In this document: positions 25,293 through 32,108 of the stretch, in pieces
How positions within the stretch are numbered: position 1 is the first letter of the stretch
How the letters are laid out: every line of letters starts with the position of its first letter
Virus record (IMG/VR): IMGVR_UViG_3300010885_046818
Coordinates: 1 to 48,731 of that record
Source: a virus
Direction: 5' to 3' (one strand)
DNA: 48,731 bases
The notes under the pieces: generated by a model
Told to the model about the DNA's origin: nothing
Seen by the model: only the letters and a program-made list of their open reading frames with translations
Database searches by the model: none
Program-made: the position numbers and the translations under genes

Positions 25293-25372
25293 AATCTTAA
25301 AGTTTTACGTGGTATGCCACTAACAGTCGCTATATTTCAGCGTTTTTATTGGTGATTTCTGTTTTCATAATT

Positions 25373-25534
25373 CTACTTTTTTTTACTTATTAATACTTTC
25401 TGCTCTTCCCAAAACTTAACTAAGCTATACATAACCTCTATTTTGCAAAGTTTTTTAGGCTCTTTTTCTCTTATTTCGCTTAGCCGTTTCGAGTGTTCTT
25501 CGATTCGTTGCTCTATTTGCTTTAATGTTGCCAT
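25373..25534 (-). CDS. Small helical protein, 53 aa
   Basis: ATG 25534 to TAG 25373 encodes 53 residues (MATLKQIEQRIEEHSKRLSE), a single long charged helix. It follows PcfJ by 20 bases. Four bases after its stop a 12-residue frame (ATG 25368, MKTEITNKNAEI) opens and ends at the cassette boundary, perhaps the remains of a gene interrupted by the cassettes. Confidence 0.5.
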   Translation of the reverse strand: MATLKQIEQRIEEHSKRLSEIREKEPKKLCKIEVMYSLVKFWEEQKVLISKKK

Positions 25535-25554
25535 GATTTAGTTTTATTGTTATG

Positions 25555-26877
25555 CTACCGCTTTTGTTTACTTTTTGGTCTTGTTTTAATAACTATTTTC
25601 CTGATTTGTTCTAAGTTATTATTGACTAATGCGATAATTTCTTTGTTGTATTTCGTGGCTTTATTACTTTCTCCTCTGGATTGTAATACCTTCATATTTG
25701 AAAGAGAAACCTCAATTGTTTCAACTGTTTTATTTCCATAGTAGGCAGCTAAAATCAAGGAATCTTCTTTTTTATAGTATTCATTTTCAAAAACACAATG
25801 CCTTAACTCATCTCCATCGTCCATGAACTGCTTTACGTTATCAATAACTTTTACCGTGATATTATTACTCACGAATTCTAATCCAAAAAACATTTTCTTT
25901 TGTGCACTATATTTAACTTGCGCTTGCTCGATTTCGGTTCTCAATTTTTCAAAATTCTCTTTTCTCGTAATAATTCTCTTTTTTTCTACAAGTTTATCGT
26001 GAGCTTTATGCAAATCAATAGGACAAGCGTATTTTGAGTTGCTCGTGTCTTTTCTGAAATAAATAAGAAGTTGGATATAATCCATCCAAATAGAAACGTC
26101 TTTTATGATGTAATTGTTCCGAATACAAATTTTAACCGGTGGCAAATATGTATCTGATATTCCTTGTTTTCTTGCTTCTGCATAGTATTTAAAAAAGTTT
26201 ATTTGCTTTTTTTTTAACAAAGTTTCAGCAAATGAATCCTTTATCAGTATGGAGAATAACTTATGATTTGGAATATTATAAAAATTACCTTTAAAGCCAT
26301 TTCTTTTTATTACTGCTAAAACTTTGCGTTCTGGATAAACTGCAGGAACATTTAAGTTATCACGCAAATGACTGTTATTCGATTGGCTTCTTACTTCCAA
26401 ACCACTTCCATACTGCCAATTGTCGTAATACATTGACATTCCGTTTGTAGATAGTGAAAGTGTTGTTTTCTTACCATCTGATCCAACCCAATGTTGAATA
26501 ACCTCAACGAAATGATTATTCGCCTGAGTTCGCTTTTTCATATCCTTATGAACGATTATAACTCGCTGAATTTGAAAGTCACCTTTTGTAGTCAGTATAG
26601 AAAAGTATTCGGTTTTTCTGCAATTTCCATTATGCTTGAACATTTTCAATTCCGTTTCACATTTTGGGCATTTACAACCTGCAATTTCGTTATGCCATTC
26701 GGGTGAATTATCTTTCCAGCTATGGCCACATTCTAGGCAATACACATTTTTTCTTAGCTGTGTTGCATAGCTATCAAAACATTTTTTATAAGCCCATTGC
26801 GACTGCTTTTCAGTAATATTAGGTAGTTGAGAACTAAACCCAACTACCATTTTTTCAAGTTTTGTTTTTGGCTCCAT
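25555..26877 (-). CDS. PcfJ-like protein, 440 aa
   Basis: The N-terminal region carries a zinc ribbon (CLECGHSW ... GCKCPKCETE, about residues 48-80). The C-terminal region shows the PcfJ signature, DELRHCVFEN followed by YYKKEDSLILAAYYG at about residues 365-395. PcfJ was named in an enterococcal conjugative plasmid and is common in Bacteroidota mobile elements; its biochemical role is unknown. The next gene upstream is its usual partner PcfK, and the two are 4 bases apart. Confidence 0.8.
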   Translation of the reverse strand: MEPKTKLEKMVVGFSSQLPNITEKQSQWAYKKCFDSYATQLRKNVYCLECGHSWKDNSPEWHNEIAGCKCPKCETELKMFKHNGNCRKTEYFSILTTKGDFQIQRVIIVHKDMKKRTQANNHFVEVIQHWVGSDGKKTTLSLSTNGMSMYYDNWQYGSGLEVRSQSNNSHLRDNLNVPAVYPERKVLAVIKRNGFKGNFYNIPNHKLFSILIKDSFAETLLKKKQINFFKYYAEARKQGISDTYLPPVKICIRNNYIIKDVSIWMDYIQLLIYFRKDTSNSKYACPIDLHKAHDKLVEKKRIITRKENFEKLRTEIEQAQVKYSAQKKMFFGLEFVSNNITVKVIDNVKQFMDDGDELRHCVFENEYYKKEDSLILAAYYGNKTVETIEVSLSNMKVLQSRGESNKATKYNKEIIALVNNNLEQIRKIVIKTRPKSKQKR

Positions 26878-26880
26878 AGC

Positions 26881-27288
26881 TTAGAATAATGAAGCTTGAC
26901 TATCAACTTTTTGTTCCTCTTTTTTTGGAGCAACTTTCTTTTTCATTCGCTCCATTTCTTCGGTAACAACCTTATTTATTGCTTCTTGCTTAGCTTTCTG
27001 AATATCTTCTAGTGAAAGTTCTGTAGTATGATTAGTTACTATTTTACAATTTACAGCTGTTCCTGGCTTAATATCATCTTCGTCATAGTAGTGAATAGCC
27101 ATGCCAAAGATCTCTTGGTCTTCGAAGCCATTGGATCCACTTTCTTTTACTTGGTTCAGAATGTAGGTGATACAATCATCGATATTTTTATTTTCCTTTT
27201 TAAGTGTTTTAGCGAATAACTGGTCATTAGCTGCAATGCTTTCTAAATGAAGGGTAATTACCCTTTTAAAATTTTCTGTTGATTTCAT
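26881..27288 (-). CDS. PcfK-like protein, 135 aa
   Basis: The pattern (NFKRVITLHLESIAANDQLF ... CITYILNQVKES ... EIFGMAIHYYDEDDIKPG) and the acidic/basic C-terminal tail match PcfK-like proteins, which travel with PcfJ. The highly charged tail ends in SQASLF. It belongs to the early operon after DUF4942. Function unknown. Confidence 0.75.
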   Translation of the reverse strand: MKSTENFKRVITLHLESIAANDQLFAKTLKKENKNIDDCITYILNQVKESGSNGFEDQEIFGMAIHYYDEDDIKPGTAVNCKIVTNHTTELSLEDIQKAKQEAINKVVTEEMERMKKKVAPKKEEQKVDSQASLF

Positions 27289-27312
27289 GTGTTGCGGATT
27301 TATATTGTTTGA

Positions 27313-27879
27313 TTATTTTTTATATGTTTCTGGAAGTGAAAAACCTTTCAATTCACCGTAGGCTTTATTCAAAAAGTACCAATCGTTTTCATCTTTGAAT
27401 TTTACGTGCATTGTACCTTTTTTGAAAAACTTAATTTCAAAGAAGCCCCATTGATACCAAGTATTTGGTTCTAAATTAAACTTTGATTTACAGCTTTCTT
27501 TATCCCAATTAAACCTATGCAAACTACCGATAGTGCTATAATTTGTTCCAGTAATATTGCAAAGTACTTTTACCAAATCATCTATTTTACGTCCGTTATG
27601 TGAATCATATCTTACTTGTATTCCACCGCTATAATTTGATTCAACAATACCTTCACAAATGAATTTTTTGTTTAGCATATATCCTGAATTCGTTTTCCAT
27701 CCTTCAACTCCAAATCTATTCTCGTGGGTATGGCGTGTAAAATTATCCACGGCTTCCTCTAAAGCTCGGTTAAATGTTTCCTGGCGAGTTCCAACGATTA
27801 TTTGCAACATTTTATAAATGTTTTTCATCGTAAACGGAACCTTCTCCTGACTTTCAACAAACTTATTGATGTCTTTCAT
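27313..27879 (-). CDS. DUF4942-like protein, 188 aa
   Basis: Residues such as NFTRHTHENRFGVEGWKTNS and GYMLNKKFI match the DUF4942 domain, which in many Bacteroidota elements is the C-terminal part of an adenine methyltransferase. Here it is a separate frame, in the same reading frame as the methyltransferase upstream and only five codons after its TAA. It may act as the target-recognition or regulatory partner of that enzyme. Size fits the domain alone. Confidence 0.75.
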   Translation of the reverse strand: MKDINKFVESQEKVPFTMKNIYKMLQIIVGTRQETFNRALEEAVDNFTRHTHENRFGVEGWKTNSGYMLNKKFICEGIVESNYSGGIQVRYDSHNGRKIDDLVKVLCNITGTNYSTIGSLHRFNWDKESCKSKFNLEPNTWYQWGFFEIKFFKKGTMHVKFKDENDWYFLNKAYGELKGFSLPETYKK

Positions 27880-27894
27880 TACTCCAGAAGTAAC

Positions 27895-28704
27895 TTATTT
27901 TTCCATATTCATTTTTTTGAATATGTGGCTCCAACTCTTTTTTTGGATTACTTTTGAAAATTGCGCTTTATCAGTGATTGTTTCGTTATGGCCTAATTCA
28001 AGTTTTATTTTACTCAACCCAATTTGCTCAATGCAATAATTCATCGAGTCAATTTGTTCTTTCAAAGTATCAAATGATTTCATTGTACCAACGTATCGGT
28101 TGACTAAAGCTCTCACTTCGTTGTACTCCATCATTCCTTCACCTTGGGCTTCTTCCTCGTCATCATCCATGTAAAAACCTTCAAACTCAAATTCCTTTGA
28201 AACCATTGGCTTGAATAATCGAAGCAAACCAATATCAATTCCTGTAGTCCTTTCGGCATTGGAGAAACAATCTCCTAAATTTTCAGTAGTTCCATAAGTA
28301 CTGATCAATTTTTGAAGCTGTCCATGCCTTCCGTTATTATCAATTGTTTGATAATTACAAAGCGATACAATTTCACAACCTTCTGGCGCAATATTCCAAG
28401 CATGAAGAATATGTCGGTCCGCATTAGAAAATGGAGGGTTCATATATATTGCATGAATATGGCTTATTTGCTCTGGCTTACATTCAAAGAAATCATTGCC
28501 AATTATACTACACTTGCCTTTTAGTATTTTTCGGCAATTTTCGTTTATTTCAATTGCCAATACCTCTTTAGCACCGTTTTCTTTGCAGTAGTCAACAATG
28601 TGACCGAAACCAGCATGTGGTTCCAGGATAATCTTGTTAGTACAATCTAATTGCATTAATTCAAGAGTTTCTAAATTTGTAGGGTATAATTCTGCGTGAA
28701 ACAT
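27895..28704 (-). CDS. Adenine-type DNA methyltransferase, 269 aa
   Basis: Motif I (EPHAGFG, residues 28-34) binds SAM, an acidic residue follows at AIEIN (50-54), and catalytic NPPF lies at residues 89-92, typical of N6-adenine methyltransferases. It overlaps no other gene; the 28707 gene ends 2 bases upstream. In relatives the enzyme continues into DUF4942, which here is split off at TAA 27897-27895. Likely protects phage DNA from restriction. Confidence 0.82.
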   Translation of the reverse strand: MFHAELYPTNLETLELMQLDCTNKIILEPHAGFGHIVDYCKENGAKEVLAIEINENCRKILKGKCSIIGNDFFECKPEQISHIHAIYMNPPFSNADRHILHAWNIAPEGCEIVSLCNYQTIDNNGRHGQLQKLISTYGTTENLGDCFSNAERTTGIDIGLLRLFKPMVSKEFEFEGFYMDDDEEEAQGEGMMEYNEVRALVNRYVGTMKSFDTLKEQIDSMNYCIEQIGLSKIKLELGHNETITDKAQFSKVIQKKSWSHIFKKMNMEK

Positions 28705-28706
28705 AG

Positions 28707-29090
28707 TTAATTGAATTTAAGGTTTTCAATTTTAGTGTAGGCAAATCTTCGTTTCACTTCTTTAGCTTTTTCATCACCAAAATAAGATACTACAAGCTTT
28801 ATTGCTTCCTCATCATCACCAACATAGTCACATTCGTGATTCCCGAATTCATAAGCATACACTTCTTGCGGATCACATGTGTTGGTTATTTCATCACTGA
28901 TAGCCTGATAATCTGAATAAAGATTTTCGATACCTTCTTTAGTTCCAAAAAGACCACCGTCTGAACTAAGTATCTTTTTATTTTGAAGGTTGTTTTCAAT
29001 AATTCCTTCCTCAATTTGACTTTTTGAAAAAGCAAAAAAGCAATCAACTAATACTGGTTGCTGATCTTTTAATTTTGAATAAGTGTTCAT
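28707..29090 (-). CDS. Hypothetical acidic protein, 127 aa
   Basis: This 127-residue protein (MNTYSKLKDQQPVLVDCFFA) has a central acidic block (NHECDYVGDDEEAIKLVVSY). It is the first gene after the leader with the terminator at 29144-29193, and its stop is two bases before the methyltransferase start. Not recognised. Confidence 0.6.
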   Translation of the reverse strand: MNTYSKLKDQQPVLVDCFFAFSKSQIEEGIIENNLQNKKILSSDGGLFGTKEGIENLYSDYQAISDEITNTCDPQEVYAYEFGNHECDYVGDDEEAIKLVVSYFGDEKAKEVKRRFAYTKIENLKFN

Positions 29091-29143
29091 TTTTTTTGTT
29101 TTTTTGTCCTCGACGACGATTAATAGTTTGATTTATTTTATAC

Positions 29144-29193
29144 TAAAAAAAGCCTTAAACGTTCCCCGAGTCGGCGGGTACTTGTTTAAGGCT
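29144..29193 (-). terminator. Leader terminator between promoter and first gene
   Basis: AGCCTTAAAC (29193-29184 on the minus strand) pairs perfectly over 10 bp with GTTTAAGGCT (29160-29151), with an inner GC stem (CCCG/CGGG), followed by seven Ts. It lies between the promoter at 29238 and ATG 29090, so it must be passed by transcripts from that promoter. Confidence 0.85.
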
Positions 29194-29237
29194 TTTTAAT
29201 AATTTTTTCGTTCGTTGACTTCCGACTTTCAACATAG

Positions 29238-29291
29238 CAAACATACAAAATAAAGTAACATATTTTGTTACATTAGAAACATATTTTATTC
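29238..29291 (-). promoter_or_regulatory. Early promoter with operator, class-B spacing
   Basis: The -7 box TATGTTTG lies at 29245-29238 (minus strand). GTAACATATTTTGTTAC (29255-29271), a palindrome with 6-bp arms, starts 17 bp from the box, and a further half-site GAAACATATTTTATTC follows at 29276-29291. The spacing is the same as at 34502. No -33 box is evident. Confidence 0.65.
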
Positions 29292-30017
29292 TTATTTTTT
29301 AAAATAAAAATCACAGAATTCTGGGTCGTAAATCCCTAACTTCAAATTAACCTCGTTTCTTAATTCTATTCGTTCATAAGGCGTTTTTGTTTCCTCATTT
29401 CTTTTTAATTCTGATCGGATGAATGATGCTTTCAAAGCTATCTCAATCATATCGCCTTTCGTCAAGTGAAGCGCTTTATGTCTTTGAATGAATTCTACAT
29501 ATTCAAAATAATCATTTCCATATCTTTCAATTAGTCCCAAACGGTATTTTATAGGGTCACCGCTTTTATGGTGGTTACTAGCGAAAGATTGAATATGAAT
29601 GTTATGTAGGTTCAAAGCTGTGGTTCGGTTTGCTCCAACGCTGATATAATGCCCTCCATTCATCTTGCCAAAATCTCCTGTGGCGATGCAAGATTGACCA
29701 TAATCAATTATCCTTGCTATTTCGTTAATGATGGGCTGTAGGTGTTCAGCACGATATTTGTCTGGACTCATCAACTCAATTTTAGTCTTAGCATATTTTT
29801 TATTTTGCTCAATTTTATTTTCTTTTTGAACTTTTACTTTGGCATAAATAATTGATTTCTCCATCTTTATTTTTCCATTTTCAGTATTTAGCAACCAATT
29901 TGAGTAGCATCCACACATTTTTCCAAGGCCATAAACTCGATGTTTTGTCTTATGGCCACATCCAAGTCCTTTAGCAAGTCCGGTTCCAACACATGGTTTT
30001 TCTTTTATAGCTATCAT
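29292..30017 (-). CDS. NinG-like recombination protein, 241 aa
   Basis: The C-terminal half shows the NinG (Rap) pattern: GGHYISVGANRTTALNLHNI followed by a Q...NHHKSGD block and YRLGLIERYG. An N-terminal Cys/His cluster (CVGTGLAKGLGCGHKTKH, CGC) may bind zinc. Canonical NinG has CxxCG and QCxxCN; here CIATG and QSFASN lack one or both Cys of each pair. NinG cuts Holliday-type branched DNA. It is the last gene of the replication operon. Confidence 0.75.
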   Translation of the reverse strand: MIAIKEKPCVGTGLAKGLGCGHKTKHRVYGLGKMCGCYSNWLLNTENGKIKMEKSIIYAKVKVQKENKIEQNKKYAKTKIELMSPDKYRAEHLQPIINEIARIIDYGQSCIATGDFGKMNGGHYISVGANRTTALNLHNIHIQSFASNHHKSGDPIKYRLGLIERYGNDYFEYVEFIQRHKALHLTKGDMIEIALKASFIRSELKRNEETKTPYERIELRNEVNLKLGIYDPEFCDFYFKK

Positions 30018-30367
30018 CGAAGTACTTTTTTACAAATTCCTTCAATGCTTTTTTGATCCTTATTGTAGGCATTTATAATGGTAACAATGTTAGCCATCTC
30101 CCATATTGGAACCGATGAAATTGTTTTGTAAAATTCATCAACTACATCATAAATAACAGAAGTGGCCTCCTCTTCTTTGCTAATTGCTTTGTCAAAATGG
30201 TTTATTTCTACTTCCGAAAGTTTTGTAATAAAATTGTTTACAAAGTTTTTAAATGCTCCTGTAAAAAAAGACTTTGTTTTGCTTTCTGCTCTAAAATCAG
30301 ATAAATAATTTAATAGAACTTGTGCTAAAATCTTGATGTGCGTTAATTTTGCGTCTTGTGGTATCAT
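30014..30367 (-). CDS. Hypothetical protein, 117 aa
   Basis: ATG 30367 (MIPQDAKLTHIKILAQVLLN) is chosen because the upstream part of the frame lies in the AT-rich gap and has no ribosome site. The stop overlaps the NinG start (ATGA). The protein is helical, with a VDEFYKTISSVPIWEMANIV segment. No family recognised; context is DNA replication and recombination. Confidence 0.6.
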   Translation of the reverse strand: MIPQDAKLTHIKILAQVLLNYLSDFRAESKTKSFFTGAFKNFVNNFITKLSEVEINHFDKAISKEEEATSVIYDVVDEFYKTISSVPIWEMANIVTIINAYNKDQKSIEGICKKVLR

Positions 30368-30402
30368 AATTTTGTTTTTTATTATTTTTATTAAACGAAT
30401 AT

Positions 30403-30615
30403 TTATATTTCGTTCATTTTGCTTTCGAGTGTTATTACATTGCATTTTCCCTCAAAATAAAGCACCTTAAAAATAAGCTCTATCTGTATCCTGGCATATA
30501 TCCTAATCGTTTTCTTGTCGTAATAAATTGGCTTAATTTTATTTTTTTTTATCACTTCATAAACATTTCGAAAAGTGCATCCTGCTTCTTTTGCGATTTG
30601 CGAAATTGTTTTCAA
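30403..30615 (-). CDS. Small helix-turn-helix protein, 70 aa
   Basis: Residues 1-30 (MKTISQIAKEAGCTFRNVYE) look like a MerR/excisionase-type helix-turn-helix, followed by a wing and a short basic segment. The start overlaps the stop of the 30612 gene by 4 bases. It could recruit replication proteins or regulate the operon; specific function unknown. Confidence 0.55.
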   Translation of the reverse strand: MKTISQIAKEAGCTFRNVYEVIKKNKIKPIYYDKKTIRIYARIQIELIFKVLYFEGKCNVITLESKMNEI

Positions 30616-31436
30616 CCTATTGCCGTTTTGAAAATTTCATAATCTTGAATATGGTTTTTAAGATAATTCGAAGCCGTAATGCTTCTGCATTTATTCACAA
30701 CGCTTCCAACGGTTCCTTTTCCAGTGATTTGATTATTCAAATCACGAAGAAAAGCCTTTGCATTAATACCATGTTTACCTCGAATATCTGCTTTTTCTTC
30801 GATTTCATAAATTCGAAGTTGCTGAAAATACAAGGTTTTCTTTTCCTGCAACGACATTGGTAATTTTCCATCTTCCTCTAATTTCGAGAATAAATGCCAA
30901 GCATTTGAACTAAATGATTTTTCAGTTAATTCGCTAAAAATTGATTTTAAAAATCTTTCCCGTATTTCATTTTTTTGAATTTCTGAAACTTCTGGAAGTG
31001 CTTCGAGTATTTTCTTTTTTTTAGAATCATAGATTCTTAAAGATTCATTTCTAAAATCTTTGTATGCGTTCAACACTTCACCAACTGAAATACAATCTAA
31101 CATTCGAAATACTTTAATTTCTGAGAACTCTTTTGCTACATACATTTTGAAAGCTTCTTTTATTTCTGGAATTGTTAAGCTTCCAAATTTTGTTTTTATC
31201 AAATCGAAGATCAAAATCATTTGCTTATCAAGTTGTAATTCTTCTTCCTTGCTTGAAACTTTGATATTTAGAATCGTGACTAAGAAATTTATTAACTCGT
31301 CAGTTTCCTGCTTTGATTCTATGTTTTTAACTTTTGGGTGGTCTTCATTAAGAATTGCCAGAGTAGGTCTCGATAACCCTATCAACGCTAAACTTGTATG
31401 CTTGTTTTGGTCCAGCGGTAGTATTTGGTTTTCCAT
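30612..31436 (-). CDS. Putative phage replication protein, 274 aa
   Basis: The ATG at 31436 (MENQILPLDQNKHTSLALIG) is favoured over the longer frame to 31466. It overlaps the DUF1376-like gene by 89 bases in another frame. Helical throughout, with FDLIKTKFGSLTIPEIKEAF resembling a winged-helix/DnaD-type region. Placement right after the replication initiator-like gene suggests helicase loading, in the way DnaB-associated phage proteins work, but this is inference. Confidence 0.55.
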   Translation of the reverse strand: MENQILPLDQNKHTSLALIGLSRPTLAILNEDHPKVKNIESKQETDELINFLVTILNIKVSSKEEELQLDKQMILIFDLIKTKFGSLTIPEIKEAFKMYVAKEFSEIKVFRMLDCISVGEVLNAYKDFRNESLRIYDSKKKKILEALPEVSEIQKNEIRERFLKSIFSELTEKSFSSNAWHLFSKLEEDGKLPMSLQEKKTLYFQQLRIYEIEEKADIRGKHGINAKAFLRDLNNQITGKGTVGSVVNKCRSITASNYLKNHIQDYEIFKTAIG

Positions 31437-32100
31437 TTGAATTTTTGTTATTAAAGTTCTTATCATTCCTAGCCCACATTTCCAGTCGGCGTTCTAAATC
31501 CCACGTTCGTTCTAATTCCTGCTTGAATTTTGAGTTCGATTTATTAGGCTCAGCCCAGTACTTGTAAAAATCATTTAAAAAGTCTTTACCGTATTTTGAT
31601 AAAAAAGGTTGGAGCGTGGAAGAAAATTTTAATTTTCTGGCAACTATCTCTTCTTTTATATTCTCTTTTTTTATTATTATTTCTTCTTTTCTTATCTCTT
31701 CTCTTCTTAATGCTTTCGTTTCGGTTTCTGTTTTTAAAAGCGAATCAAAACCGTTCGGTTTATTTTCGCTTTCAATTAGCTTTTTTGGTCTACCTCCTAA
31801 AGCACCATTTTTAGAGTTTATTTTTGATTTTTCTGAAAGCTTTTCCCACTGTTCATCAAGGAAATTAACTCTTATTTTACCAGATCGAATCTTTATTATT
31901 TTTTCAGAAATAAGCTCTTCAAATAACTCTTCGCTTTTTAGCCTTTTTACCGCTTGCTCTAGTGATAAATCGCAATCTTTCTGCCAATACAAGGCTTGTA
32001 TATTAACATATAAACCTTGGGCTGATAAAGAACAAAACATTATATCTCCAGCAAGCCATTCGGCTGGTTCGAATTGAAAATATGGGAGTCGCTTACTCAT
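31348..32100 (-). CDS. DUF1376-like replication initiator, 250 aa
   Basis: The N-terminus (LPYFQFEPAEWLAGDIMFCS LSAQGLYVNIQALYW, residues 5-39) and the linker NGALGGRPKKL match DUF1376-type phage proteins, which contain a winged-helix origin-binding domain. A charged linker (KEEIIIKKENIKEE) separates it from a C-terminal helical part containing FLSKYGKDFLNDFYKYWAEP. Such proteins bind the origin and bring in the host replicative helicase. Confidence 0.7.
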   Translation of the reverse strand: MSKRLPYFQFEPAEWLAGDIMFCSLSAQGLYVNIQALYWQKDCDLSLEQAVKRLKSEELFEELISEKIIKIRSGKIRVNFLDEQWEKLSEKSKINSKNGALGGRPKKLIESENKPNGFDSLLKTETETKALRREEIRKEEIIIKKENIKEEIVARKLKFSSTLQPFLSKYGKDFLNDFYKYWAEPNKSNSKFKQELERTWDLERRLEMWARNDKNFNNKNSNGKPNTTAGPKQAYKFSVDRVIETYSGNS

Positions 32101-32108
32101 AATTAATT

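Larger units (their letters stand above)
23885..25325 (-). mobile_element. Two integron-like gene cassettes
   Basis: Each of two single-gene units begins (minus strand) with a GTTA... box and ends with its reverse complement: TGCCACTAAC/GTTAGTGGCA (25315-25324 and 25000-25009) around the 88-aa gene, and GCACTTACCATAAC/GTTATGGTAAATGC (24869-24882 and 23911-23924; 13 of 14 complementary) around the PAPS-reductase gene. Between the units lies a 134-bp imperfect inverted repeat. Matching of a cassette's own 5' box to its own 3' box, with an attC-like fold between genes, is the hallmark of integron cassettes. The boxes do not fit the classical GTTRRRY/RYYYAAC consensus exactly, and no integron integrase is seen. 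Confidence 0.55.

Noticed and set aside
24842-28000. Idea that TAA is recoded to a sense codon in this phage
   Set aside because: Most genes in the window end at TAA at expected lengths with overlapping starts, so general recoding would fuse almost every gene.
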